A stretch of 64,000 bases of DNA from Thioclava electrotropha (GTDB lineage: Bacteria > Pseudomonadota > Alphaproteobacteria > Rhodobacterales > Rhodobacteraceae), in NCBI RefSeq assembly GCF_002085925.2, contig NZ_CP053562.1:1530001-1594000 (forward strand), written 5' to 3'. Below, one piece after another: positions 49,802 to 58,037 of this stretch (positions within the stretch are counted from its first letter, which is position 1; each line of letters begins with the position of its first letter). The notes under the pieces are model-generated. The model saw only the letters and a list, made by a program, of their open reading frames with translations. It searched no databases and was not told where the DNA came from. A program made the translations under genes and the position numbers.

Positions 49802-49867
49802 GGAGGGGCGCTGCCCTCCCTTCGCCGTCGCGAATTCCCACCCCGGGATATTTTCGCCAAGCCGAAG
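49802..49867 (-). repeat. Intergenic two-hairpin repeat, copy C
   Basis: On the minus strand: CTTCGGCTTGG, then a GAAAATATCCCGGGG core, a first hairpin with TTCGC and GCGAA arms (49821-49834) and a second hairpin with GGAGGGC and GCCCCTCC arms (49802-49819). It lies between the convergent lrp and MFS genes, just downstream of the MFS gene in its own orientation. Same element family as at 53334, 57977 and 60864. Confidence 0.8.
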
Positions 49868-49883
49868 GGGCGGCGGCGCCCCC

Positions 49884-51107
49884 TTAGCGGGTCTCTTTTG
49901 GGCGCAGCACCAGCCAGATCAGCGCCGCCCCGGCCAGCGTCAGGAAGGGGATCATCGCGAGATTGACCGCCTGCCAGCCCGCTTGGGCATTGCCGCTCTG
50001 GGTGCAGTTCATCAGTCCGCCCGAGGCGAGCGAGGCGAGGAAGACGCCACCGAAGACCACGAAATCGTTCATCCCCTGCACATGGCCGCGCTCTTCGGGG
50101 CTATGGGCGGAGGCGAGCATCGAGGTCGCGCCGATGAAGCCGAAGTTCCAGCCGAGACCGAGAAGGATGAGCGTGGCATAAAACTGTGCGAGATCGACGC
50201 CGCTCAGCGCCATTGCACCCGCCGCGGCCAGAATGACGAGCCCGGTGCCCACGATCACTTCTTTGCCGAAGCGCGCGATCAGGTGGCCGGTGAAGAAGCT
50301 CGGCAGATACATCGCCAGCACGTGAGCCGAGACGATATTGGCCGCGTCTGCCTGCTCGAACCCGCAGCCCACGACCGCAAGCGGCGTCGAGGTCATCACG
50401 AGGTTCATCAGCGCGTAGGAGACCATGGCGCAGATCATCGCGACGAGGATCACCGGGTCTTTCAGCAGCTCGCCGCGGGTGCGGCCCTCGTGATGTTCGT
50501 GCTTCTTGCGCCGTCCCGGAGCCGGGATGTCGAGGAAGGAGAACAGGATCGGCCCGAGCGCATTGATCCCGATGATCGCGAGGTACGTCGCCATGAAGGG
50601 CACGACCATCGCCTCGCTCGTGACCTTCACAAGCTGCGGGCCGATGATCGCGGCCACAAGCCCGCCCGCCATCACATAGGAGATCGCCTTGGGCTGGAAC
50701 TCCGCGCTGGCGGTATCGGTCGCCGCGAACCGGTAGAACCCCTGCGCGGACATATAGGTGCCGGTGAAGAACGACCCCAGCATGAACAGCGCAAACGACC
50801 CGTGATAGAGCGCATAGGCCGCGGTCGCCGCCCCCAGCGCCCCCATCGCATTGGCGAGGATGAAGCCCGCGCGGCGGCCTTTCGCGGCCATGAATTCCGA
50901 CATCGGCTGCGCCGAGAGGACCGAGCCCAGAATGATCAGCGACAGGGGCAGCGTCGCGAGGCAGGGATTGGGCGAGAGCATCTGGCCCGCAAGACCGCCC
51001 ACCGTGAAGATCATCGGCATCTGCGCGCCCAGAAGCGCCTGGGCCAGAACCAGCACGATCGTATTGCGCTTTTCGCGAGAGGCGGGAGGGGCGGTCATTT
51101 CACTCAT
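49884..51107 (-). CDS. MFS transporter
   Basis: A 407-residue protein with 12 hydrophobic segments and an MFS layout. The start is uncertain between MSEMTAPP at 51107 and the following ATG at 51098, both without a strong ribosome site. The opening after ~15 residues is hydrophobic (NTIVLVLAQALLGAQMP). A central loop of about 25 residues is rich in His, Arg and Lys (RRKKHEHHEG), unusual and possibly metal-linked. Substrate unknown; drug efflux is possible. Divergent from the DNA glycosylase gene across 65 bp. Confidence 0.85.
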   Translation of the reverse strand: MSEMTAPPASREKRNTIVLVLAQALLGAQMPMIFTVGGLAGQMLSPNPCLATLPLSLIILGSVLSAQPMSEFMAAKGRRAGFILANAMGALGAATAAYALYHGSFALFMLGSFFTGTYMSAQGFYRFAATDTASAEFQPKAISYVMAGGLVAAIIGPQLVKVTSEAMVVPFMATYLAIIGINALGPILFSFLDIPAPGRRKKHEHHEGRTRGELLKDPVILVAMICAMVSYALMNLVMTSTPLAVVGCGFEQADAANIVSAHVLAMYLPSFFTGHLIARFGKEVIVGTGLVILAAAGAMALSGVDLAQFYATLILLGLGWNFGFIGATSMLASAHSPEERGHVQGMNDFVVFGGVFLASLASGGLMNCTQSGNAQAGWQAVNLAMIPFLTLAGAALIWLVLRPKETR

Positions 51108-51172
51108 GACAGCTTGCTAGCGTGGCGATTGGGGGCTGGCAAGCGGGCGCGGCATGAGGCAGGGTGTCGCGC

Positions 51173-51805
51173 ATGGTTGGACGTATCATTACCTGCGAAG
51201 ACGATATCGCCGAGGGCACCGAATTTCTCTGCCGCACAGAGCCGCGTTTTGCCGAGGTTTGCGCGCTGACGGGGCCGTGGCCTCTGCGCCGCCGCGAGGA
51301 CGGGTTCGAGGCGCTGCGCGACGCGATCATCGGCCAGCAGGTCTCCGTCGCCGCCGCCAACTCGATCCGCAACAAGGTGATCGGCGCGGGCTATGGCGAT
51401 CCGGTCTCCATCGCGGGCGCCTCGGAAGAGGATCTGCGCGCCTGTGGCCTCTCGCGTCAGAAGGTGCGCTATCTGCAGGCGCTCTCCAATTCCGGCGTCG
51501 ATTTCGAGGGGCTGCGCGCGATGCCCGACGAAGAGGTGGTCGCGCAGCTTCTGCCGATCCCCGGCATCGGGCGCTGGACGGTGGAGATGTATCTCATCTT
51601 CGCTCTGGGCCGCGCCGATGTCTTCGCGGTGGACGATCTCGCGCTGGCCGAGGGGGCGCGGCTGCTGTTCGATTTGCCCGAACGTCCCAAGCGCAAACAA
51701 TTCAATGAGCTATCGGCAGCCTGGTCGCCGTGGCGCGCGGTTGCGGCGCGCGGCCTCTGGGCCTATTACGCGGCCTGTAAAGATCGTGAAGGAGTTGCCC
51801 CATGA
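51173..51805 (+). CDS. AlkA-type DNA-3-methyladenine glycosylase (helix-hairpin-helix)
   Basis: A 210-residue protein from ATG 51173 (GGCAGGG upstream); an in-frame GTG at 51164 is less likely. It has the helix-hairpin-helix LLPIPGIGRWTVEMYLIFALG and the catalytic Asp in VFAVDDLAL near residue 153. It lacks the N-terminal TATA-like domain of E. coli AlkA, like many short versions. It excises alkylated purines such as 3-methyladenine. The ATGA overlap with the next gene couples it to the esterase. Confidence 0.92.
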   Translation: MVGRIITCEDDIAEGTEFLCRTEPRFAEVCALTGPWPLRRREDGFEALRDAIIGQQVSVAAANSIRNKVIGAGYGDPVSIAGASEEDLRACGLSRQKVRYLQALSNSGVDFEGLRAMPDEEVVAQLLPIPGIGRWTVEMYLIFALGRADVFAVDDLALAEGARLLFDLPERPKRKQFNELSAAWSPWRAVAARGLWAYYAACKDREGVAP

Positions 51806-52464
51806 CCCGCAAGCTGGAAGCCGGACGCAAAGAGCCGCAATCGGGGGTGGTGAAATCCGCCGTGGTGTTTCTACATGGCTACGGCGCGGATGGAGCGGAC
51901 CTGCTGGGCCTCGCCGATCCGCTGGGCCAGCACATGCCCGACACGCTATTCCTCGCGCCCGACGCGCCCGAACCCTGCCGCGCGGCGCCATACGGGCGGC
52001 AATGGTTCCCGATCCCCTGGATCGACAATTCCAGCGAAGCGGAATCCGCCCAAGGTCTGAAGGACGCGGCAGCCGACGTGGATGCTTTCCTCGATTCCGT
52101 GCTGCAAGAGCAGGGGCTGACGCCCGCGCAGCTCGCCGTGATCGGCTTCTCGCAAGGCACGATGACCGCGCTCGAAGTGCTGCCGCGCCGGGCCGAGCCT
52201 GTCGCGGGGCTGGTGGCTTTCTCGGGCCGTCTTCTGCGCCCGGAAGCCCTGGGCAACGAGGCGATCTCGAAGCCGCCGGTTCTGCTGATCCATGGCGATC
52301 AGGATCCGGTCGTGCCCTTCGCCGATATGGGCAAGGCGGGCGATGCGCTGGTCTCGGCGGGGTTCGATACCTATGCCCATGTGATGAAGGGCACTGGCCA
52401 CGGGATCGCGCCCGACGGGCTGTCGGTGGCGCTGTCCTTCCTGCAAGACAAACTGCCGGGCTGA
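51802..52464 (+). CDS. Phospholipase/carboxylesterase-family alpha/beta hydrolase
   Basis: A 220-residue alpha/beta hydrolase with oxyanion region FLHGYGADGADL, the nucleophile Ser in GFSQGTMTA near residue 117, the acid in HGDQDPVVPF near 170 and the catalytic His in GTGHGIAPDG near 205. It belongs to the carboxylesterase/acyl-protein-thioesterase group that hydrolyses short-chain acyl esters. The start ATG overlaps the upstream stop codon. Confidence 0.92.
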   Translation: MTRKLEAGRKEPQSGVVKSAVVFLHGYGADGADLLGLADPLGQHMPDTLFLAPDAPEPCRAAPYGRQWFPIPWIDNSSEAESAQGLKDAAADVDAFLDSVLQEQGLTPAQLAVIGFSQGTMTALEVLPRRAEPVAGLVAFSGRLLRPEALGNEAISKPPVLLIHGDQDPVVPFADMGKAGDALVSAGFDTYAHVMKGTGHGIAPDGLSVALSFLQDKLPG

Positions 52465-52587
52465 GACGCCCGCGGCCGCCGATCGCCGCGGCACCTGCAA
52501 CCTTGCCAAACGCTCGCGCAGCGTCATTTCTTTGTCATGGCTGTTTGCTACCCATGCCGCATGGCAGCAATCGCGAGATCAAGAGGC

Positions 52588-52615
52588 TTGCCAGATCGCG
52601 AACGCCATATATAGT
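52588..52615 (+). promoter_or_regulatory. Candidate sigma-70 promoter of the HNH gene
   Basis: TTGCCA (52588-52593) and TATAGT (52610-52615) separated by 16 bp, each within one mismatch of consensus. An 8-bp hairpin AGGGGCGG/CCGCCCCT (52628-52646) lies in the leader. Confidence 0.5.
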
Positions 52616-52684
52616 CATCGATAAGGCAGGGGCGGACCCCGCCCCTGAGCCGAGGCAGGCGACAGGGCGAGGACGGAGTCACCC

Positions 52685-53284
52685 ATGCTGGACGAGTGCG
52701 ACAGGACGAATTTTCGAACCCAATTCACCCGCGAACCGGCGGCGCTGAGACAGCACCCGGCGCTGGTGCTCAACGCCGATTTCCGGCCGCTTTCCTATTA
52801 CCCGCTCTCGCTATGGCCTTGGCAGGAGGCGATAAAGGCGGTCTTCCTCGACAGGGTGACGATCCTCGCCGAATACGAAGAGGTGGTGCGCAGCCAGAGG
52901 CAGGCTTTCAAAATCCCCTCCGTCGTCGTCCTCAAAGAATATGTCCGACCCCAGAAGCGCGTGGCTTTCACGCGCTTCAATCTTTTTCTGAGGGACGAAT
53001 TCAAGTGCCAGTATTGCGGCAAGCGGGGCGACCTGACCTTCGACCATGTGATCCCGCGCTCGCGTGGTGGAATCACCAGCTGGGAGAATGTCGTGGCCGC
53101 CTGCGCGCCGTGCAACCTGCGCAAGGCCAACAAGCCGCTGGAGCGCTCGGGGATGCATCTTCTCAAGCCCGCGCGTCAGCCTCAGCCCGAGGATATGCTG
53201 CGCATCGGGCGTCGCTTCCCGCCGGGCTATCTGCACGAAAGCTGGATGGACTTCCTCTACTGGGACACCGAGCTGGAAGCCTGA
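52685..53284 (+). CDS. HNH endonuclease-domain protein
   Basis: A 199-residue protein. N-terminal ~90 residues form a conserved region (VLNADFRPLSYYPLSLWPWQEA) followed by the HNH domain: CQYCGKRGDLTFDHVIPRSRGG, then WENVVAACAPCNLRKANKPL. The two Cys pairs bind structural Zn and the His-Asn-His residues bind the catalytic metal. This stand-alone form is widespread in bacteria and is usually chromosomal, not phage. Function unknown; possibly DNA repair or defence. It has its own promoter candidate and terminator. Confidence 0.92.
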   Translation: MLDECDRTNFRTQFTREPAALRQHPALVLNADFRPLSYYPLSLWPWQEAIKAVFLDRVTILAEYEEVVRSQRQAFKIPSVVVLKEYVRPQKRVAFTRFNLFLRDEFKCQYCGKRGDLTFDHVIPRSRGGITSWENVVAACAPCNLRKANKPLERSGMHLLKPARQPQPEDMLRIGRRFPPGYLHESWMDFLYWDTELEA

Positions 53285-53300
53285 GGAAGCTTAAAGAAAA

Positions 53301-53329
53301 GGGCGCGCCGTCTCCGGCACGCCCTTTTT
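53301..53329 (+). terminator. Intrinsic terminator after the HNH gene
   Basis: GGGCGCGCCG / CGGCACGCCC stem with one mismatch, followed by TTTTT. Confidence 0.85.
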
Positions 53330-53333
53330 CGTA

Positions 53334-53384
53334 TTGGTGAAAATATCCCGGGGGGCTTGCGCAGCAAGCGGGGGCAGAGCCCCC
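53334..53384 (+). repeat. Intergenic two-hairpin repeat, copy A
   Basis: TTGGTGAAAATATCCCGGGG core, first hairpin GCTTGC-GCA-GCAAGC (53355-53369), second hairpin GGGGGC-AGA-GCCCCC (53370-53384). It ends at the base before the SulP stop codon. Same element family as at 49802, 57977 and 60864. Confidence 0.85.
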
Positions 53385-54878
53385 TCAGTGCCCCGCCGCG
53401 ACCTGGCCGCCATTCGACAGCTTGTCGATGATCGTCTCGGTCGCGTGGTTCATGCCCACGACTTTCACATCCGTGCCGGACATCCGGAACTTGCCCACCG
53501 CCCGGTCGAGCGCCGAGACCGAAGAAATGTCCCAGATATGGGCATGGGTCAGGTCGATCACCACGCGGTCGAGCTTCTCCTGGAAGTCGAAGGCGCGGTT
53601 GAACTCTTCCACGGTCGCGAAGAAGATCTGGCCCTTGATGTAATAGGTCCGCAGGTGATGCGCCTCGTTGTAGCGCGAGGAGATCTCGGTCATCCGCGCG
53701 ATCTTGCCCGCGAAGAAGATCCCCGAGAGCAGCACGCCCACCAGTACCCCGATCGCGAGGTTATGGGTGGCGACGACGAAGGCGACGGTGGCCAGCATCA
53801 CCACGTTGGACGACATCGGCATCGTGCGCAGCTGGCCCAGCGAGGCCCAGCTGAACGTGCCGATCGACACCATGATCATGATCGCCACCAGCGCGGGCAT
53901 CGGAATGCGGCCCACCCATTCGCCCAGCACCACGCAGAAGATCAGAAGCGCGATCCCGGCGGTCAGGGTCGACAGGCGCGTGCGCCCGCCCGAGGTGACG
54001 TTGATCACCGACTGGCCGATCATCGCGCAGCCCGCCATGCCGCCGATGAAGCCGGTGCAGAAGTTGGCGATGCCCTGACCGAAGCATTCCTGACGACGAT
54101 CCGAACGCGTGTCAGTCATCTCGTCGACGATGTTCTGCGTCATCAGGCTCTCCAGCAGGCCGACGACCGCCACGCCCACCGAATAGGGCAGGATGATCTG
54201 CAGCGTCTCGAAGGTGAACGGCACGTTCGGGATCAGGAGCGAGGGCAGCTGATCGGGCAGGGCGCCCATGTCGGACACCGTGTGCACGTCGTTGAGCCCC
54301 AGCCCCATCGAGACCGCGCTGAGAACGAGGATCGCGATCAGCGGCGAGGGGATGGCGCGGAAGAAGCGCGGCAGCAGGTAGATGATCGCAAGGCCAAGTG
54401 CCACCAGCGCATAGGTCGCCACCACCGGCACGTTGGCCGGGTTCAGCTCGGGCCATTGCGCCATGAAGATCAGGATGGCGAGCGCGTTCACGAAGCCCGT
54501 CATCACCGATTTCGACACGAAGCGCATCACGGTCCCGAGGTTCAGCGCCCCGGCAATCACCTGCAGCACGCCCGCCAGCACCGTCGCGGCCAGCAGGTAG
54601 TCGAGCCCGTAGCTGCGCACCAAGGCGCCCATCAGCACCGCGGTTGCGGCGGTCGCGGCCGAGATCATACCCGGGCGGCCACCGAAGAAAGCTGTGATCG
54701 TGGCGATCATGAAGGAGGCGTAGAGGCCCACTTTCGGGTCCACGCCTGCGATGATGGAGAAAGCGATGGCCTCGGGGATCAGCGCGAGCGCCACCACGAG
54801 ACCGGAAAGAATGTCAGCGCGGTAGTTGCCAGTCCACTGGCTGCGCCATTGCGACAAGGTCATACGGTTGTCCTGCAA
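53385..54878 (-). CDS. SulP-family inorganic anion transporter with STAS domain
   Basis: A 497-residue protein with about 12 membrane segments (opening [21 protein letters not shown], the SulP signature) and a C-terminal STAS domain from about residue 385 ([41 protein letters not shown]). It may carry sulfate or bicarbonate; the substrate is not set by sequence. It is transcribed alone on the minus strand. Its stop codon abuts the repeat element. Confidence 0.93.
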   Translation of the reverse strand: MQDNRMTLSQWRSQWTGNYRADILSGLVVALALIPEAIAFSIIAGVDPKVGLYASFMIATITAFFGGRPGMISAATAATAVLMGALVRSYGLDYLLAATVLAGVLQVIAGALNLGTVMRFVSKSVMTGFVNALAILIFMAQWPELNPANVPVVATYALVALGLAIIYLLPRFFRAIPSPLIAILVLSAVSMGLGLNDVHTVSDMGALPDQLPSLLIPNVPFTFETLQIILPYSVGVAVVGLLESLMTQNIVDEMTDTRSDRRQECFGQGIANFCTGFIGGMAGCAMIGQSVINVTSGGRTRLSTLTAGIALLIFCVVLGEWVGRIPMPALVAIMIMVSIGTFSWASLGQLRTMPMSSNVVMLATVAFVVATHNLAIGVLVGVLLSGIFFAGKIARMTEISSRYNEAHHLRTYYIKGQIFFATVEEFNRAFDFQEKLDRVVIDLTHAHIWDISSVSALDRAVGKFRMSGTDVKVVGMNHATETIIDKLSNGGQVAAGH

Positions 54879-55002
54879 TTAGAAAGGCCCGCGACCGGGG
54901 AGGGGCGGGCCGGAGGGGTGTGAGATTTGGCGAAGCCAATACCCGGGTGACGTAGCGATGCCAAGCCCCGCGGGTCGGGTTTTAAGAAAAATTCAAAGAG
55001 GA

Positions 55003-55680
55003 TTAAGCCGGATTGCCCGATTTCGTGGCAAATTTGGCGAGACTGGTGGCCAGATCGCCATAGCCCGTAAAACGCCGCTCATAGCGCAGGCCGAGCCGCT
55101 CCGCGGCCTCACGCGCCTTCGCGTCGAGCGCGGGATCGTCGGTCTGGGCCTGATAGATCAGCCGGTCGTAATTGCCGAACATCATCGGGATCAGCTCCGG
55201 GTGACGGTCGAAGCCCATCGGCTTCCAGACGAAAGCGTCGAACTGACGGGTCAGGAAATCGGTGAGGTAGAAGGCCGTGATCTCGTCCTCGGCGGTTTCG
55301 GCAAAGGCCGCGTTACCTTCAAAAAACGAATAACAATGGGGGCCTTCGACCATCTCGACCCCCAAAGACTTGCACTTTTCCAACAATTGCCCGCCCGTGC
55401 CGCAATCGGCATAGACCACGAAGATATCGTCATATTGGTCGCGATAGCGCAGCACCGCCTCTTCGACGGCGGCGGTGATCTTCTCGGGGTATAGGTGCAG
55501 ATTGGCGGGCAGGCAGGTCAGGTCGATGTGATCCCAGCCATTGATCCGCTTGAGCGCGAGAATTTCCCGCGCCAATGCCCCGCAGGCGATCAGCAAAAGA
55601 CGCCCCGAGCCCTCGGGAGCTAAGCCATTTTCGGATAAGGTCATGTCGCCGGGAAGCGAGGCAGCCTTCTGGGCAGTCAT
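55003..55680 (-). CDS. DUF1638-family protein in the corrinoid neighbourhood
   Basis: A 225-residue soluble protein from ATG at 55678-55680, overlapping the microprotein stop (ATGA). It has conserved Cys motifs: LLIACGALAREILAL, DLTCLPANLHLYPEKI, VYADCGTGGQLL and GPHCYSFFEGN. DUF1638 often lies near corrinoid methyltransferases in archaea and Rhodobacterales. A role in handling or reactivating the corrinoid protein at 55953 is a reasonable inference, but no activity is known. Confidence 0.85.
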   Translation of the reverse strand: MTAQKAASLPGDMTLSENGLAPEGSGRLLLIACGALAREILALKRINGWDHIDLTCLPANLHLYPEKITAAVEEAVLRYRDQYDDIFVVYADCGTGGQLLEKCKSLGVEMVEGPHCYSFFEGNAAFAETAEDEITAFYLTDFLTRQFDAFVWKPMGFDRHPELIPMMFGNYDRLIYQAQTDDPALDAKAREAAERLGLRYERRFTGYGDLATSLAKFATKSGNPA

Positions 55681-55835
55681 TCCACCCGTGCCATCATCCG
55701 GGCAACGCCTGCTGCGACGAGAACCATCAGCCCGAGCATCGCCATCGGCACGCCCGATGCGGCAAAGGCCCAGATCGTCAAGCCCGCCAGAACGATCACA
55801 AACAGGATCAGCAGCAGAAAATGTGGCAGCGGCAT
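55677..55835 (-). CDS. 52-residue two-helix membrane microprotein
   Basis: A short frame started at MPLPHFLLLILFVIVLAGL, overlapping DUF1638 by four bases. It has two hydrophobic segments (about residues 5-21 and 25-44), ending RMMARVE. The overlap and membrane-like composition support a real gene. Function unknown; it could anchor DUF1638 to the membrane. A hairpin lies between it and the corrinoid gene. Confidence 0.65.
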   Translation of the reverse strand: MPLPHFLLLILFVIVLAGLTIWAFAASGVPMAMLGLMVLVAAGVARMMARVE

Positions 55836-55883
55836 TTCTCGTTTCCCCCTTCTCTTCAAGTATGGGGCGGGGAAGCGCACATG

Positions 55884-55914
55884 AAAAGGCCCCGATGAAA
55901 AAATCGGGGCCTTC
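55884..55914 (-). terminator. Intrinsic terminator downstream of the corrinoid-protein gene
   Basis: A perfect 11-bp stem AAGGCCCCGAT / ATCGGGGCCTT with a 6-nt A-rich loop, followed on the minus strand by TTTTC. It lies between the corrinoid gene and the microprotein gene. Confidence 0.82.
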
Positions 55915-55952
55915 TCCATGCATATCAGCCTAGATGCGCGCGCGATCGGCGA

Positions 55953-56654
55953 TCAGGCGCTCATCTGGTTGTGCTTGCGGGCGATGAAATCCTTCGCCGT
56001 TTCCACCGCCACGGCGGCATCGCGGCAATAGGCATCGGCGCCGATCGCCTTGCCAAATTCCTCGTTCAAGGGCGCACCGCCCACCAGAACGATGTAGTCG
56101 TCGCGGATGCCCTGTTCCTTCATCGTGTCGATCACGACCTTCATGTAGGGCATCGTGGTGGTCAGCAGCGCGGACATGCCGAGGATGTCGGCCTCTTCGC
56201 GCGCGATCGCTTCGAGGTAGTTCTCGACCGGGTTGTTGATCCCCAGATCGACGATCTCGAAGCCCGCGCCTTCCATCATCATCGCGACGAGGTTCTTGCC
56301 GATATCGTGGATATCGCCCTTCACCGTGCCGATGACCATCTTGCCCATGCGCGGCGCGCCGGTCTCGACCAGCAGCGGCTTGAGGATGGCCATGCCGCCC
56401 TTCATCGCATTCGCCGCCAGCAGCACTTCCGGCACGAACAGGATACCGTCGCGGAAGTCGTTGCCCACGATGGTCATGCCCGCGACGAGGGCCTTGGTCA
56501 GAATGTCATACGGCGTCCAGCCGCGGTCGAGCAGGATGCGGGTGGCCTCTTCGATCTCTTCCTTGAGACCGTCATAGAGGTCATCCATCATCTGCGCGGT
56601 GAGCTCGTCGTCGTCGAGTTCCGAAAGGATGATATCGTCTTCGTCTTCGGCCAT
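55953..56654 (-). CDS. Corrinoid (cobalamin)-binding protein, probable part of a split methionine synthase
   Basis: A 233-residue protein from ATG at 56652-56654 (CAGGAGAC upstream). It has the acidic N-terminus (EDEDD), the MtbC/MetH cap helices (VPEVLLAANAMKGGMAIL) and the B12-binding motif GDIHDIGKN with Asp114, His116 and Gly119; His116 would be the lower axial cobalt ligand. Then GADI-like LGINNPVENYL and VLVGGAPL. It carries a methyl group on cobalt between a methyl donor and the acceptor enzyme. The homocysteine methyltransferase at 58038 is the likely partner, as in the split MetH described for Phaeobacter. Confidence 0.92.
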   Translation of the reverse strand: MAEDEDDIILSELDDDELTAQMMDDLYDGLKEEIEEATRILLDRGWTPYDILTKALVAGMTIVGNDFRDGILFVPEVLLAANAMKGGMAILKPLLVETGAPRMGKMVIGTVKGDIHDIGKNLVAMMMEGAGFEIVDLGINNPVENYLEAIAREEADILGMSALLTTTMPYMKVVIDTMKEQGIRDDYIVLVGGAPLNEEFGKAIGADAYCRDAAVAVETAKDFIARKHNQMSA

Positions 56655-56823
56655 GTCCAATAGTCTCCTGCTAGCCGGTGTTACCCTGTGGTGAGGCCGT
56701 GGCCCCGTCAAGTCTTGGCGATTTGCGACATGCGCGGTGTTTTGTCCGACCTCGCATGGTGTTGGTAGGTCCGCATCCGGACTCTACTTGGCAAATGTTC
56801 TCATTTCGTTCTAAATTCCGGGC

Positions 56824-57918
56824 ATGAGTCTGCCATTCGATCTTCCCCCCGCGAACCCGTCCGAGCGTCTGCGCGCGCGCGGTGCCGCGGCGCGCCCCGT
56901 GGGCCGGTTCGAGCCCTTCGCCCGCGCGCCCGAGCATGACGGCTGGGACATCCCCGAAGAGGAGCGCCTGACCCGCACCGAGGTCTCGGTGGAGCGACCG
57001 CGCTCCGTCATCACCCGCAACCAGTCGCCCGATGTGCCCTTCGAGCGCTCTCTCAACCCCTATCGGGGCTGCGAACATGGCTGCATCTACTGCTTCGCGC
57101 GGCCCAGCCACGGCTATCTCGGCCTCTCGGCGGGTTTGGATTTCGAAACCCGACTGATCGCACGGCCGGAGGCGCCGCAGGTGCTCGAAGACGAGCTGCG
57201 CAAGAAAGGCTACCGCCCGAACGTGCTCGCCATCGGCACGAATACCGATCCCTACCAGCCGCTCGAGCGCAAGATGGAGATCATGCGCGCCGTGCTGGAA
57301 GTGTTGCAGGCCTATCGTCACCCGGTCTCCATCGTCACCCGTGGTTCGACGATCCTGCGCGATCTCGACATCCTCGCGCCGATGGCCGAGGCAGGCTTGG
57401 CGCAGGTCGGCGTGTCGGTCACGACGCTCGACGCCAAACTCGCCCGCGATCTGGAGCCGCGCGCGCCCAGCCCGCCGACCCGCATCCGCATGATCCGCGA
57501 ACTCTCGCGTGCCGGTATCCCTGTCCGCGTGATGGCCGCGCCGATGATCCCGGGTCTCACCGATCACGAGCTGGAGGCGATCCTGACCGAGGCGCGCAGG
57601 GCAGGGGCCAAAGCCGCCTCGATGATGCCGGTGCGGCTGCCGCATGAGGTGGCGCCGCTTTTCGCCGACTGGATGGAGCGGCATCACCCCGGCAAGGTCG
57701 AGAAGGTGCTGGGCCGGATCCGCGACATGCGCGGCGGCAAGCTCAACGATCCGCGCTTCGGCGAGCGGATGAAGGGCGAGGGAGAGATGGCCGAGCTGTT
57801 GCAGCAGCGGTTCAAGCTGAGCTGCAAGCGGCTGGGCTTCTCGCGCCATCTGCCCGATCTCGACGTGACACAGTTTCGCGTGCCGCCCCGGCCGGGCGAT
57901 CAGCTCGAACTGTTCTGA
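56824..57918 (+). CDS. PA0069-family radical SAM protein (SplB-like)
   Basis: A 364-residue protein with the [4Fe-4S] cluster motif Cys83-x3-Cys87-x2-Cys90 in GCEHGCIYCFARP, followed by GYLGLSAGLDFET, IGTNTDPYQPLE and HPVSIVTRG, all typical of the PA0069 subgroup related to spore-photoproduct lyases. N-terminal ~60 residues are Arg/Pro-rich with RTEVSVERPRSV. It should bind SAM and make a 5'-deoxyadenosyl radical; the substrate is unknown. A repeat element follows the stop at 57977. Confidence 0.92.
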   Translation: MSLPFDLPPANPSERLRARGAAARPVGRFEPFARAPEHDGWDIPEEERLTRTEVSVERPRSVITRNQSPDVPFERSLNPYRGCEHGCIYCFARPSHGYLGLSAGLDFETRLIARPEAPQVLEDELRKKGYRPNVLAIGTNTDPYQPLERKMEIMRAVLEVLQAYRHPVSIVTRGSTILRDLDILAPMAEAGLAQVGVSVTTLDAKLARDLEPRAPSPPTRIRMIRELSRAGIPVRVMAAPMIPGLTDHELEAILTEARRAGAKAASMMPVRLPHEVAPLFADWMERHHPGKVEKVLGRIRDMRGGKLNDPRFGERMKGEGEMAELLQQRFKLSCKRLGFSRHLPDLDVTQFRVPPRPGDQLELF

Positions 57919-57976
57919 TCTCGTCTGAGACGCGCGCATGGTCCAACCGCCGGGAAACCCCGGCCCTTCCTTCGTT

Positions 57977-58028
57977 TTGGTTCAAATATCCCGGGGTGAG
58001 GCCGCAAGGCCGAGGGGCAGAGCCCCTC
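57977..58028 (+). repeat. Intergenic two-hairpin repeat, copy B
   Basis: TTGGTTCAAATATCCCGGGG core, first hairpin GGCC-GCAA-GGCC (58001-58012), second hairpin GAGGGGC-AGA-GCCCCTC (58012-58028). It lies between the radical SAM and homocysteine methyltransferase genes, 9 bp before the latter's stop. Same family as at 49802, 53334 and 60864. Confidence 0.85.
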
Positions 58029-58037
58029 AAGCCGCGC

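Noticed and set aside
53334..53384. Repeat copy A as the terminator of the HNH gene
   Set aside because: A separate terminator with a T-tract precedes it at 53301-53329, and other copies are in different orientations to genes and have no T-tract.
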